Source: Saturnia japonica (taxonomy: Eukaryota; Arthropoda; Insecta; Lepidoptera; Saturniidae). Taken from it: 64,000 nt of DNA. Each line of letters starts with the position of its first letter. Position 1 is the first letter of the stretch. The stretch is taken from assembly GCA_033032175.1 (NCBI GenBank), contig CM065329.1, positions 10,732,985 to 10,796,984 of the forward strand. The letters are read 5' to 3'. Below the pieces are notes generated by a model. The model saw nothing but the letters and a program-made list of their open reading frames with translations, was not told the origin of the DNA and ran no database searches. Shown one piece after another: positions 1 through 10,373 of this stretch. The position numbers and the translations under genes are program-made.

Positions 1-171
1 AACAACATTTACATCATATAGTATCGTTTAGGACGAACAGACAAACAATTGATTAATATTATCTCTTAGTAATTAGCACTTAAAATTAACATTTAAATAT
101 CAAAATAACATGCACAGGTAAAACACTTTAGTTTGTTTGCTTATTTCTTATTTATATTTAGATTTAGCGTA

Positions 172-400
172 AGATAGTGACACGCTAAAACTAAAGGACT
201 GGCTCCCAAGCGTAACTGCCCGAAGACACCTATAGATGCTTGGCGACAGATTCTCAACGAGGGTGGTAGAAATAGCCCTACCACTATGCTATGGTTTCAT
301 CACGATGTTTTCCTTCACGCTCAGGTTCACTGTAGGGATTCGAATTCACGTCTATCGACGCGGTATTCGTACACGCTACCTCTAAGCTATCGGCATTATA
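172..400 (-). repeat. tRNA-derived SINE, family 2
   Basis: On the minus strand the head has an A-box-like stretch (tagcttagaggta) and a B-box-like stretch (attcgaatccc), followed by a body about 160 bp long. Related copies lie at 21261-21489 and 41430-41662, and a diverged piece on the plus strand at 34560-34680. This is a SINE fossil, not a functional tRNA. Confidence 0.65.
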
Positions 401-484
401 TATGGTCGTGCTTCTTTAAAATTACCCCCTTTGTCAAATATATAATAACTAAATAAACTAAGTATTAAAAAAATTTATTATACA

Positions 485-835
485 TTTAATATAAAATAGT
501 ATTTACTGCTAGTCTTCATCTTCTTCCTAACTTGGCCTCAAGTGAATATAATCTCCTGTATTGACGATTTTAGTATCCTAACAAGGTGGTGGCTCCCTTG
601 TTAAAATTTTCTAGGGAGTTTTTGTGGGATCTCAGAATGCTTGCTTTCAGTTTATATTTATAATCCACTTCATTTATGCACAAAACCAAACTATATCACA
701 CAAAACGCCTTCAATATTACATAATATAGAGTCAAAACTTAAGGAAATGATAAAATGAATAAAAAATAACAACCACAACATGTCACTTCATGGTCCCGCC
801 AAAAACTTTACTGCCTGTCTTCCGAGGTTTGACGT
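485..835 (+). repeat. R1 interspersed repeat ((GAA)n-tailed), copy in unit 1
   Basis: One member of a family of about 300 bp seen some nine times here. On the reverse strand the repeat starts near TTTTTGGCGGGA and ends in a (GAA)n tail, which suggests a SINE or non-LTR retroelement end. Here the (GAA)n side appears as cttcttcctaacttgg and the other end as cccgccaaaaactt. The duplicate is at 21574-21924. Confidence 0.8.
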
Positions 836-1513
836 AACGGAACTGGTATTTCGCGGCACTTAAAAAGCGATGTTCCACTGTTTACACATTTACATAATAT
901 GTACTTATTAACAATAAAAGTTGTGCACATATTAAATCATAGGGTATTAGATTTAAAGAGGTATTTAGAGTTAATTTGTTATTGTTATTTTTTGATCTTT
1001 TACCTGTATTTGTGCCTTATGAAATAAAATAAATACCAACAATAAAGGCACGATTAGACGCGTCGCGTTCAGAAATCAGCCGGTATATTAGTCGTTATCA
1101 AATAATTGTAGAGCCCTGTACACGACTGGGCCCGGTAGGTTTGAGGTTGAGCCGTAACTGGTTTAGGTTTTAAGTCTCGGTGCCACCTTACCAGTATGGA
1201 GACCGGATGTGGAGTGCATTCCCCGATAAGTACCTTAATTACGTCATCCGTACGGGCTGGTGGCGTACGCGCTTTGTTAGTCGATGCTAAACGAAAATAA
1301 TTCATAACTCTATGCGTAAATAGTAATGAAGAGTATGCAAACCGGGGTATTTATATGTCCAAGGATGTCTCATGAGTTCCAAGTTCCAATAGTCTGAAGT
1401 GAGTCGCATGGTTTAGTTTATTAACCATTTCCTAAACTCCAATCATTTCCATTGACTAGTTAACAATTGTTTAGATTAGGTCTTCAATTATAAATTAATT
1501 GTTGTGTATGTTA
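836..1513. other. No recognised feature
   Basis: AT-rich DNA between the R1 repeat and the mariner remnant, duplicated at 21925-22602. A 78-codon minus-strand frame (1069-1305) is conserved in the duplicate, but the copies are too similar for that to mean selection, and I see no domain. No mariner 5' inverted repeat is visible here. Confidence 0.5.
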
Positions 1514-2268
1514 AGTTATGATGTAGCTGAAGAACTGGAAATTGACCACATAAAAGGTTTAACCCATTTGAAGAAAGCTGGCTATACGAAAAAGCTCGAT
1601 ATTTGGGTGCCGAACGAGCTTACTGAAAGAAACTAATGAACCGTGTACTCATTTGCGATTCTTTATTGAGACGTAATGAAACCGAGCCTTTTTTGAAGAG
1701 ATTGATAACTGGCGAAGAATAGTGGATCATGCACGACAAGAATGTGCGAAAAAGGTCGGCCAGGCTTCACAGACTGTGGCTTAACCTGGGCTAACTCGAA
1801 ATAAAGTGATGCTGTGTGTATGGTGGGACTGGAAGGGCATTGTATATTATGAGCTTTTATCGCCCGGCAAAACCATCGATTCGGATCTCTACTGCCAACA
1901 ACTGATGAGATTTAAGGAAGCAGTTGAGAGAAAGCGGCCGGAATTGATCAACAGGAAGGGTGTGGTCTTTCATCACGATAACGCTAAACTACACACATCT
2001 TTAGCCACTCAGCAAAAATTAAGAGAGTTAGGTTGGAAGGTGTTAGTGCAACCACCATATAGCCCTGACCTTGCACCTTCAGATTTTCACCAGTTTCGGT
2101 CCCTTCAGAATTTTTTAGATTATGTAAGGTTAACATCAAGAGAGGTTAACACCAAAACTATTTGTCGCGTTTTTTTGATCAGAAGTCCCAAAGTTTCTAC
2201 AGCAACGGGATCATGTCTCTCCCTACAAAATGGCAGAAAGTTATCTAACAAAACGGTATATATATATA
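1514..2268 (+). pseudogene. mariner (DD34D) transposase remnant, copy 1
   Basis: Reading from about 1514 gives a mariner-family transposase lacking roughly the first fifth, including the start. Family landmarks are WVPNELT, then the HHDNAKLHTS block and YSPDLAPSD, with 34 residues between the second and third catalytic aspartates. It is dead: an in-frame stop follows ELTERN, a TAG lies at 1720-1722 (AAG in copy 2), the first catalytic Asp is Glu (TGEE), and the 3' part is frameshifted. No 5' inverted repeat is visible. A BEL element sits between this and its 3' end at 8993-9082. Confidence 0.85.
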
Positions 2269-2721
2269 TGGTTGATCCCACGCAAATATGGAACCAACCT
2301 GCGATACGAAATAAATAGCAAATTATGATGCGAATATCCAGCGAGAGAAGTGTATGCAAAATGTCATGCCAACTCACCGGTACTGCGTTCCGTGATAATT
2401 CCTGGTCGGCGCCGACGTGGTTTAGCTATACATTATATATTCAAAGTTCCGGAGCCTCACGTACCCACTGTACACACACTGGCTTGATGACACTAAATTC
2501 TGGAGAACGTGGTTGACGAGGAATGTCCGAGGCGAGCGACTTTGCACCGTGCGGACGCGACGGTGTTCCGACGAGAGTGTATATCGCGAGAGCCGGTGGC
2601 GACAACAACAAATCGAAAACCACCCCCACTGGATATCATAATGCTTAGCGACGAGAGAAAATAATTAATAACAAACTACCTACTTTAATACGTGATGGTT
2701 CTAAGTTACGCGGCTGCAACA
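2269..2721 (-). repeat. BEL/Pao 3' LTR
   Basis: 453 bp, starting tggttgatcc and ending ggctgcaaca on the plus strand. It appears identical base for base to 8540-8992 by eye. In element sense this is the 3' LTR, because gag-pol runs leftwards. Confidence 0.95.
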
Positions 2722-2733
2722 TTCCGCCCACCA
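2722..2733 (-). other. Polypurine tract candidate of the BEL element
   Basis: In element sense the bases just before the 3' LTR read TGGTGGGCGGAA, a G-rich near-purine run immediately next to the LTR start, which is where plus-strand priming is expected. Confidence 0.6.
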
Positions 2734-2872
2734 AAATACGACGTATTTTAAAATAAATTGCCAAACAAAATACAAACGAAAATAATTAATGGAACTTAAT
2801 AACAAACACTAACAACGAAAGTAAATATTTAAAATAAATAGCGAAATAATAACTAAATGAAAATAACAACGA

Positions 2873-5800
2873 TTAGTCGTTGCCAGGTAGAGGACAGAGT
2901 TTCACTAAAGGCCTTTGTAAAAGACCTGTCTGGGTCTTGACCGTGGCAACGCGAGAAATGCCGTCTTTCCCCGGGTGTAATCGCACGACACGAGCGAGCG
3001 GCCATTTAAGGGGTTTAGCTTGTTCATCTTTAACTAAAACCAGCGATCCTAGTTTAAGTTCTGAGGTGCTGGTGTGCCATTTAGAACGCTGATTTAGAGT
3101 ATGCAAATATTCCGTATACCATCGCTTCCAGAAATCGTGATGGAGTCTTTGCAACAGTTGCCAACGATTCAAACAACTCAAACGGACATCGGATAAATCT
3201 GATTCGGGAAGCGAGGTAAGCGGTTCCAAAGTGAGGAAGTGGCCAAGGGTCAATACAGCCAAATTGTTGGGATCCGATCTCATTTCGCATAAGGGGCGCG
3301 AATTGAGTAAAGCCTCAATTTGTGTTGCTAAAGTTAAAAATTCTTCATAAGTTAAAATTTGATAGCCAACAACACGAGCGAGATGCGTTTTGAAGGATTT
3401 TATGTTTGCCTCCCAAAGACCACCGAAGTGTGGTGCAGCAAGGGGCTTAAAGATAAATTCAATCGTCTCAGACGAAGCCGCCTGTTGCATAAGGGTTAGC
3501 AATATGTTATGAGCGCCAACGAAATTCGTACCGTGGTCGCAGTGAATGCGCTGGCAACGGCCTCGGCGAGCGATAAATCTACGAAGAGCGCCAAGAAAGG
3601 CCTCGCTTGTTAACCCTACGACAAGCTCAATATGTATCGCCTTGGTGGCGAAGCATATGAAGAGGCAAATATATGTCTTAAAGGTCCTAGCACCGCGATA
3701 GCGTTGTACATATGTTGGAAAGGGACCTGCGAAATCAATACCCATGCACGAAAAAGGCTTAAGTTGCGAAACCCTCAACTTAGGGAGGTCTGCCATGCGA
3801 GGTATGACAGGCCTTGGATTGGTGCGATAGCATTTGATACATTTAGATAATCTATTACGGATGGCACGACGAGGCGACAAAATCCAAAAGTTTTGTGCCA
3901 ACAGAAAATTGAGGGTGCGAAGCCCTGGATGTAGATTATCGTTATGACACTGATCGATAATAAGCGATGTGAGACGATGTTGACGAGGTAACAACAGAGG
4001 GTGCTTGGAATCATAATCTAGATCCAAATGAGTGAGTCTACCGCCCACCCTGACGAGACCATCTTTGTCAAGAAACGGATTTAATTTTTGTAGTGGCTTT
4101 GGTAAAAGCAACCCCTTTTCCAAGCCTTGAATTTCGCTTGCAAAGCTCGAAGTTTGAGCGATTTTGACCAAAGTCAACAACGATTGTTTGAGCTCTGAAG
4201 AGACAAGATGACCTGATTTACGATTATTAGAGTTGCGACAATTGTAGACGAAACGATGGAGATAAGCGACAATGCGTTGAATCTTCCTAAGACTTGAGTA
4301 CCTGTCCAGAAACTCATCAAAACTATCGACAGTGACGAAGAGAGCTATGTCAGAATTACGCTGTTCCGAAATTATATCACTGGAATCCTCAAACGAAAAC
4401 GATGAAATTGGCCAGCCATCGGGCTCACAAAGCAACCACGGAGGTCCATGCCACCACGATGAGTGGCCAAGAAGTTCGCTGATTTTAAGTCCGCGACTTG
4501 CGCAATCTGCCGGGTTGTCAGAAGAGCGAACATGTTGCCAACAAGAAGGTGGAACGATTTCCTGTATGTGACTCACACGATTGCTCACGTAAGTCTTCCA
4601 TCGAGAGGAGGGTGACTTTAACCACGCCAGAGTCACTGTTGAGTCAGACCAGCAAAAAATATCATCGACACGTATCTTATCAGCGAACACAGTTTGAACA
4701 TATGCGACAAGATCTGCCAAGAGAACTGCAGCGCATAGTTCTAAGTGAGGAATAGAAATTCTTTTTAGAGGAGCAACTTTAGAACGAGCGATAATCAGGT
4801 GGGTAGTGACGCGATCGTCTCCTTGCTCAATACGAAAATATACGACGGCTGCATAGCCTAACTCAGAGGCATCGCAAAAACCGTGTATCTGTAATTTGAT
4901 GGAGTTCAATGCGGGAACGAAACGAGAAATTGCTAAAGACGACAAAGCATTGAATTCCACACTATAGCGGGACCAGGTTTGAACAATTGAATCAGGTGCA
5001 ACCTCATCCCAATTCAAACCGAGACTCCAAAGTTTCTGCACTATGCACTTAAATGTAAAGGTAAGTGGGGTTAGGAAACCGAGGGGATCGAAGATGCGAG
5101 CTAATTCCGAGAGGATGATGCGCTTGGTGCATTGTTGATGTAAAGATGCCACAGTGGAAGAGAAAGCATTCACGTTTGGATGCCACTCTAAACCAAGTAC
5201 TACTACCGACGGGGAAGATTCTGAGCTGAATGTCAGCGAATCACGAGCATCGTGCCTATGTTCAGATGGAATACCTTCAAGCAAAGCAGGACTGTTACTA
5301 GTCCATTTCCTTAGCTCGAAACATCCCTTGCTAATGATGTCACTTATGTCTTTCATTAACTCACGAGCCGAAATAAGTGAGTCAGCCCCGGTTACGACAT
5401 CATCCACATACATGTCACTCCTAAGTGCAGTCACAGCGAAATGACGATTATTTCCCTCGTCCTGTGCCACCTGCACTATGGTTCGAAGCGCTAAGAAGCT
5501 TGAGGAGGACATGCCATACGTGACGGTTTTAAGACGGAACTCTTGAATGGGTTCCTGAGGCAAAAATCGAAACAGAATTCTTTGGTAATTACGATCAGTA
5601 TTAGCCACCAGTATCTGGCGATACATTTGCTTAATATCGGCAGTAAAAACGACAGAATGTAAACGAAAGCGAAGAAGGATTGATTTAATATCTGATTGCA
5701 ATCTTGGACCGACAAGTAGTTGTTCGTTTAGTGCGACTCCATTAGCAGGCTTAGCACTAGCATCGAACACCACGCGTAGTTTTGTGGTCAAACTACTTGG

Positions 5801-8119
5801 TTTGAGCACACAATGATGCGGTATATAATAGGTTCGATCCGAACCAATTTCATCGACCTTTTCCATATGTCCAGAATCAAGATAATCTCTCATGAACGCA
5901 TTATAGTCCTCACGAAGTTGAGAATTACGTGACAATCGTTTTTCGAGAGATAACAATCGACGATGTGCCAAACTGTAGGAATCACCAAAGGTAGGCGCGG
6001 GTGTCTTGAAAGGCAAACGGACGATATACCTTCCATTCACATCCCTGCAGTGCGTCGTATCGAATATACGTTCGCAAAGAGCATCTTCATCACTAAGCGG
6101 TGATGATTTGGGAAGTTCATCAATTTCCCAAAATTTACGAATTTGAGAGTCTAAATCTTTAAAAGAGCAAATCATCGACTTACTAGAACTAGGTGGTATG
6201 CATGCAATATTACCCATAACTATCCAACCGAATTTGGTGTTAAAGGTTACGGGTCCATCTGACCCACAATCGAGACGTTCACCCAAAACTATCTGACAAA
6301 ATACGTCAACGCCGACTAACGCGTCGATTTGCGCAGGTACGTTGAAGCTAGTGTCAGCCAGCTTAATGTTCATCAACTGTGGCCAATGAGCAATATCTAT
6401 GGTATTAGACGGCATATCACCACATATATTGGGAATAACGAGAGCTTCCAAGACTAGCTCCGGATAACCTTGTTGCCCACGGATGCGAAGTACGGTAGAA
6501 CTAGTCGCGACAGATGATGTTTGACCAACGCCCTCAACGAGTGACATGGTTTTCTTGAAGGCTAATCCTAGACGTTGGGCACACTTGTTGGTAATAAAGT
6601 TCCTTTGGCTTCCGTTGTCTATAACGATTCGAATTGAGCGGTAATTACCAAAGTTATCTAGGACTTCAACGGAAGCAGTAGCGAGAAGCGAGATATGCGT
6701 GGGAGAACTCGAGCCTGCCACTAATGTTTGTGAAGTCGGCGTAGATGAAGCGAGAGCTGATGCTGCGGTAGCATCTGAGACGATAGATGAAGTGGTAGGA
6801 GCTACGTTAGCATTTGACGACACCGAATTATCAAAGTGCAATGTAGTATGGTGAAGTGCGTTGCACTTAAGACAGCGACTGTTTGACGAGCAAGATTTAA
6901 CCACATGACCTTGACGAAGGCAATTCACACAACGATTATGTTCCTTGACGATGGAGAATCGATCACGTGGGGTGCGATCACGATAAGTGGGACAATTCGC
7001 TAAGGCATGCTGTGCCTTGCACAAAACACACAAGTTATCACTTGGTGTAAGTGGATTCACTATCAAAGCCTTGGCATTCGTAATAGGCGCGCGAGGGTGC
7101 CTACCATAAGAATCCTGAGGCGCGGATGCGGGAGACGTGCGCACCGTGCGGGAGTAAGATGTGGGTGAGGTTACAGCAACGGCACCAGAAGCGGCGGCGC
7201 GATGCAGTCGCACAGGGGGGCGCGCTGTACTTATCTGAGGCTCGGCAAGCTCGAGTGCTTGGCCGACCTTATTAAGATATTCCAGAAGGGAGTCAAAACT
7301 TGGTATGTCTTTATCATCGTTCTGCAATTCAAAACGTTGACGAGTATCACGATCAAGTTTATTTATTAAAAGGTAAAACAAAGGGAAATCCCAATCTTTT
7401 ACAGGTAACTTCAAATTCCTTAATACCGCGATGTTCTCCTTGAAAGTATCCACGAGACGACGTAACTCACGAGGAGAGTTCGATTTAAGAGTTACATTTT
7501 GCAACTCCTCCCAATACCGAAAAGCTAATTTACGTTTGCATTGATAACGATCAATCAAGGCGGCGTACGCATCTAAATAATTATTTCCTGAAAGAAGAAA
7601 GCCTTTCAAAAGATGAAGAGGTTCACCGGAAAGAAGCGAAATTAAAATAGAAAAACGTTCGATATTCGATAACCGTTTGTTATGATGTACGGTAGTGTTA
7701 TACATGTCATAAAACGAACTCCATAATGTAATATCACCATTGAAGGTCAATAAGTTCAAACGAGGTAGTTTCACAGACAAATCATTTGTGCATACGTCGA
7801 GCTGCTGTCCGTCTGAATGGGAAGGTGACGTGAGTGTCGAATGAATTTCGATTATCTGAAAATATTTATTATCGAAATCGTGACGAATTTCGTCTTCCTT
7901 ATCCAACTCTGAAGTATCTAATATTTCCGAACAAATTTTTAAATGTTGTGCTTCGAAACTAGCATAATAACTTTCGAGTCGACTGTACCGTGACAAGAAA
8001 ACTGGCAAACAAGATTTATCATTTTGGGCCTCTAAGGCTGATGACAAGCAGTCATCAATGCGTTTGATAGCAATGGATCGCTTTAGCTCTAAAACACGAC
8101 GAGCGGCAGCCTTTGACAT
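2873..8119 (-). CDS. Gag-Pol polyprotein of BEL/Pao retrotransposon
   Basis: One uninterrupted 1748-residue frame starting at an ATG. In order: a gag region of the DUF1759 type (about 110-250); three Cys-rich knuckles (about 363-378, 396-410 and 416-428); an aspartic protease motif reading IDNGSQ near 498, where BEL proteases usually have DSGSQ; reverse transcriptase with YVDD near 903; an RNase H-like region with FCDAS near 1080; an integrase zinc region (about 1385-1420); integrase residues in GIDFAGPF (about 1460), CDHGTNF (about 1528) and GLWEANIK (about 1570); and a DUF5641-like C-terminus. It is full length with no stops, so it may be active. The DSG-to-DNG change is the only oddity noted. 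Confidence 0.95.
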   Translation of the reverse strand: MSKAAARRVLELKRSIAIKRIDDCLSSALEAQNDKSCLPVFLSRYSRLESYYASFEAQHLKICSEILDTSELDKEDEIRHDFDNKYFQIIEIHSTLTSPSHSDGQQLDVCTNDLSVKLPRLNLLTFNGDITLWSSFYDMYNTTVHHNKRLSNIERFSILISLLSGEPLHLLKGFLLSGNNYLDAYAALIDRYQCKRKLAFRYWEELQNVTLKSNSPRELRRLVDTFKENIAVLRNLKLPVKDWDFPLFYLLINKLDRDTRQRFELQNDDKDIPSFDSLLEYLNKVGQALELAEPQISTARPPVRLHRAAASGAVAVTSPTSYSRTVRTSPASAPQDSYGRHPRAPITNAKALIVNPLTPSDNLCVLCKAQHALANCPTYRDRTPRDRFSIVKEHNRCVNCLRQGHVVKSCSSNSRCLKCNALHHTTLHFDNSVSSNANVAPTTSSIVSDATAASALASSTPTSQTLVAGSSSPTHISLLATASVEVLDNFGNYRSIRIVIDNGSQRNFITNKCAQRLGLAFKKTMSLVEGVGQTSSVATSSTVLRIRGQQGYPELVLEALVIPNICGDMPSNTIDIAHWPQLMNIKLADTSFNVPAQIDALVGVDVFCQIVLGERLDCGSDGPVTFNTKFGWIVMGNIACIPPSSSKSMICSFKDLDSQIRKFWEIDELPKSSPLSDEDALCERIFDTTHCRDVNGRYIVRLPFKTPAPTFGDSYSLAHRRLLSLEKRLSRNSQLREDYNAFMRDYLDSGHMEKVDEIGSDRTYYIPHHCVLKPSSLTTKLRVVFDASAKPANGVALNEQLLVGPRLQSDIKSILLRFRLHSVVFTADIKQMYRQILVANTDRNYQRILFRFLPQEPIQEFRLKTVTYGMSSSSFLALRTIVQVAQDEGNNRHFAVTALRSDMYVDDVVTGADSLISARELMKDISDIISKGCFELRKWTSNSPALLEGIPSEHRHDARDSLTFSSESSPSVVVLGLEWHPNVNAFSSTVASLHQQCTKRIILSELARIFDPLGFLTPLTFTFKCIVQKLWSLGLNWDEVAPDSIVQTWSRYSVEFNALSSLAISRFVPALNSIKLQIHGFCDASELGYAAVVYFRIEQGDDRVTTHLIIARSKVAPLKRISIPHLELCAAVLLADLVAYVQTVFADKIRVDDIFCWSDSTVTLAWLKSPSSRWKTYVSNRVSHIQEIVPPSCWQHVRSSDNPADCASRGLKISELLGHSSWWHGPPWLLCEPDGWPISSFSFEDSSDIISEQRNSDIALFVTVDSFDEFLDRYSSLRKIQRIVAYLHRFVYNCRNSNNRKSGHLVSSELKQSLLTLVKIAQTSSFASEIQGLEKGLLLPKPLQKLNPFLDKDGLVRVGGRLTHLDLDYDSKHPLLLPRQHRLTSLIIDQCHNDNLHPGLRTLNFLLAQNFWILSPRRAIRNRLSKCIKCYRTNPRPVIPRMADLPKLRVSQLKPFSCMGIDFAGPFPTYVQRYRGARTFKTYICLFICFATKAIHIELVVGLTSEAFLGALRRFIARRGRCQRIHCDHGTNFVGAHNILLTLMQQAASSETIEFIFKPLAAPHFGGLWEANIKSFKTHLARVVGYQILTYEEFLTLATQIEALLNSRPLCEMRSDPNNLAVLTLGHFLTLEPLTSLPESDLSDVRLSCLNRWQLLQRLHHDFWKRWYTEYLHTLNQRSKWHTSTSELKLGSLVLVKDEQAKPLKWPLARVVRLHPGKDGISRVATVKTQTGLLQRPLVKLCPLPGND

Positions 8120-8515
8120 TTTAAATTACAAAATTAAACTAATAAAAATAATTTAGAACGATAAAAAATTGAATGGACTGTATATTAACGCTAATTCAAA
8201 CAATAAGTTAATCAAGTAATATTAACTAATTCGAGATTACAAATAAATATTATTAATAATACATACAAACTATAATTTTAGTCTTAATGCTTATTCCAAT
8301 AAACATACGGAGTGATGATATTGAAATAAATTGATTAGATTTTAGATCGTTGTAATTTAGTGGTTACTGCCTACTTAATTTTGTCAAGTAATAATGGCAG
8401 TGACAAAAAGAAAGCTATTTTTATTTTATGAAAACGATATTATTACGATATTACCACGATTACTATGTCACTTCTGACAATGAACCAGGTTAGCCGTATT
8501 CACTATGAGAAGGAT

Positions 8516-8533
8516 CCGTGCCCGTTTGGACCA
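8516..8533 (-). other. Primer binding site candidate of the BEL element
   Basis: Six bases inside the 5' LTR, the element-sense strand starts TGGTCCAAAC. TGG is the expected complement of a tRNA CCA end. I cannot assign the tRNA without a tRNA set for comparison. Confidence 0.4.
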
Positions 8534-8539
8534 AACTTA

Positions 8540-8992
8540 TGGTTGATCCCACGCAAATATGGAACCAACCTGCGATACGAAATAAATAGCAAATTATGAT
8601 GCGAATATCCAGCGAGAGAAGTGTATGCAAAATGTCATGCCAACTCACCGGTACTGCGTTCCGTGATAATTCCTGGTCGGCGCCGACGTGGTTTAGCTAT
8701 ACATTATATATTCAAAGTTCCGGAGCCTCACGTACCCACTGTACACACACTGGCTTGATGACACTAAATTCTGGAGAACGTGGTTGACGAGGAATGTCCG
8801 AGGCGAGCGACTTTGCACCGTGCGGACGCGACGGTGTTCCGACGAGAGTGTATATCGCGAGAGCCGGTGGCGACAACAACAAATCGAAAACCACCCCCAC
8901 TGGATATCATAATGCTTAGCGACGAGAGAAAATAATTAATAACAAACTACCTACTTTAATACGTGATGGTTCTAAGTTACGCGGCTGCAACA
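8540..8992 (-). repeat. BEL/Pao 5' LTR
   Basis: Partner of 2269-2721. The apparent lack of differences over 453 bp indicates a very recent insertion. Confidence 0.95.
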
Positions 8993-9082
8993 ATATACAT
9001 ATTATAAATAAATGTAAATAAACCTTGAAAAAAATTCTTGAGTTTTCATATAAAAATGCGAAAAACTTTTTCCCCGACTTAT
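8993..9082 (+). mobile_element. 3' end of the mariner remnant, copy 1
   Basis: Continuation of the mariner split by BEL. It ends in gcgaaaaactttttcccc followed by gactta, which looks like a mariner inverted repeat. The same end occurs unsplit in copy 2 near 23353-23442. Confidence 0.6.
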
Positions 9083-9118
9083 TATTATCTATGCTATGAC
9101 GTCATACGGGTCGAAAAC

Positions 9119-9380
9119 AACATATCATACCATCACGCCTGTTTCCCCGAAGGGTTATGCAGAGGTGTACTAATGTACACTCATAATTCGCAGTGTATGT
9201 TTTTTTAGTTCCCATGTAATAGGGAGCGAGCCTATTGCCATTAATCGAGCACAAAGTGAAACTCCGAGCTACTAATGAGAATTTAATAGAAAAACCAATA
9301 ACACTTTGCTCTACCAGGGAATCGAACCCAGACCTCGAGCATAACAGTCGCGCTTGCGAACACTAGGCTACAGAGGCAGT
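9119..9380 (-). repeat. tRNA-derived SINE, family 1
   Basis: On the minus strand the head reads gtagcctagtgttcgc (A-box region), then gggttcgattcc (B-box), then a body containing gagcaaagtgttattgg. Other members: 12003-12245, 16970-17080 (partial), 23478-23741, 26395-26637, 44487-44600 (partial) and, on the plus strand, 53295-53541. Confidence 0.8.
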
Positions 9381-9459
9381 TCGAAAACAAACCTTTGACA
9401 TTTAATAAACGTTCATCATTGTAAATACTCGATACTATTTATGTCATAAACGTCAATGT

Positions 9460-9560
9460 CACAACACAGACCACACCCAAGTCCGGTGAAGCTGTAAAAG
9501 CTGTCAGAGGCTCCAGGGCTCCTAAAGCTAACAGTATAGTCAGTTCTAAAAAAAAATTAA
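9460..9560 (+). repeat. A-tailed SINE fragment
   Basis: The segment from cccaagtccggtgaagctg to a run of A resembles 40735-40830 (cccaagcccggtaaagctg ... aaaaaaaaa) and part of 44820-44850. It is probably a retroposed fragment. It is duplicated near 23835-23935. Confidence 0.5.
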
Positions 9561-9624
9561 AAAAAAAAAACACAAACCACATAGCGCATTTCATTCGTAT
9601 AATTAAAATCAGTTAAGAAATTTG

Positions 9625-9838
9625 CTTACAGTCCTATGACGTCACAACAAGGCCAAAAGCGTTTTCAGAGTTCAAAATAAAATGTGCGTCTCGGGACGCT
9701 CGACAGAAGTGATAACTTAAACTAATCAAAAATAAAAATAAGACCAAACGAAAGAGATCTAAAGGGAAGCGCCGGCGAGGATTCGAACCTAAGCCCTCGG
9801 CCATAGCAGTTACACTCATGACCGCTAGGCTACGAGTA
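9625..9838 (-). repeat. tRNA-derived SINE, family 3
   Basis: The minus strand contains cgtagcctagcggtcatg and ggttcgaatcctcgcc, good A- and B-box matches, at the right-hand end, followed by a T/A-rich tail towards 9720. The duplicate is at about 23985-24200. Confidence 0.55.
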
Positions 9839-10373
9839 TCTTTTAAAGATTGACTGAAACTATGCTACTATTAATGGTGCGTTACGCGTTACGTTACGAA
9901 GCGGTTAAGAATAAGAATAATCCCATAAGAAGTTATCACTACAACAATTTTTCAATTGTAAATATGTAGCCTTACACTTTTAATATCTCAAATCGATAAA
10001 TCTTGGTTTCTTATGACAAATAAATACTACAGAAAATATTTATTTATTGCCCCAAATTTGATATGAGTCAAGTAGTCTATTGCGTGACAACGCTACAGTA
10101 TAATTGGTTATTTTGTCGTGCTATTTTACATGAGAGAGAAGAAAGATATAACTCATACATCGTAGAGAAAAGGCTAGGCTATACATTTATCTAATAGTTC
10201 TAATACACAGTTTAGGCTATGCTCGTCTCTTTTTTAAGAATTTTCACCTGTATCACGTGTACGATGCTGAACAAGCATTGTTTTTTTTAATTATTCCAAA
10301 CTTAAACTCTAAATCCGCACCTAATTAAACGTTAAAATAACCTCAAAGTACATTATAAGTCTTGTTCGATAAT
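9839..10373. other. 3' flank of the host-gene copy 1
   Basis: AT-rich, no repeat recognised. On the minus strand, downstream of the stop codon at 10374, an AATAAA lies near 10035 (ggggcaataaataaatat). It is a possible but distant polyadenylation signal. Confidence 0.4.

Larger units (their letters stand above)
2269..8992 (-). mobile_element. BEL/Pao LTR retrotransposon, full length
   Basis: A complete 6.7-kb element on the minus strand: two 453-bp LTRs, one long gag-pol frame, a primer-site candidate and a polypurine stretch. The LTRs have TG...CA ends in element sense. The flanks share ATATA (2264-2268 and 8993-8997), a 5-bp target duplication as is usual for BEL/Pao. The flank is itself a TA microsatellite, so the exact duplication length is uncertain. 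The empty site is at about 23345-23360 in the duplicate. Confidence 0.95.

Noticed and set aside
1069..1305. 78-codon minus frame, repeated at 22158-22394
   Set aside because: The repeat is explained by the large duplication. No domain, start context or splice signals.
9770..9832. tRNA gene
   Set aside because: A and B boxes are present but it continues into a SINE body and A/T tail, and paired acceptor ends are not seen. The same applies to 42002-42066, 9330-9380 and 53297-53345.
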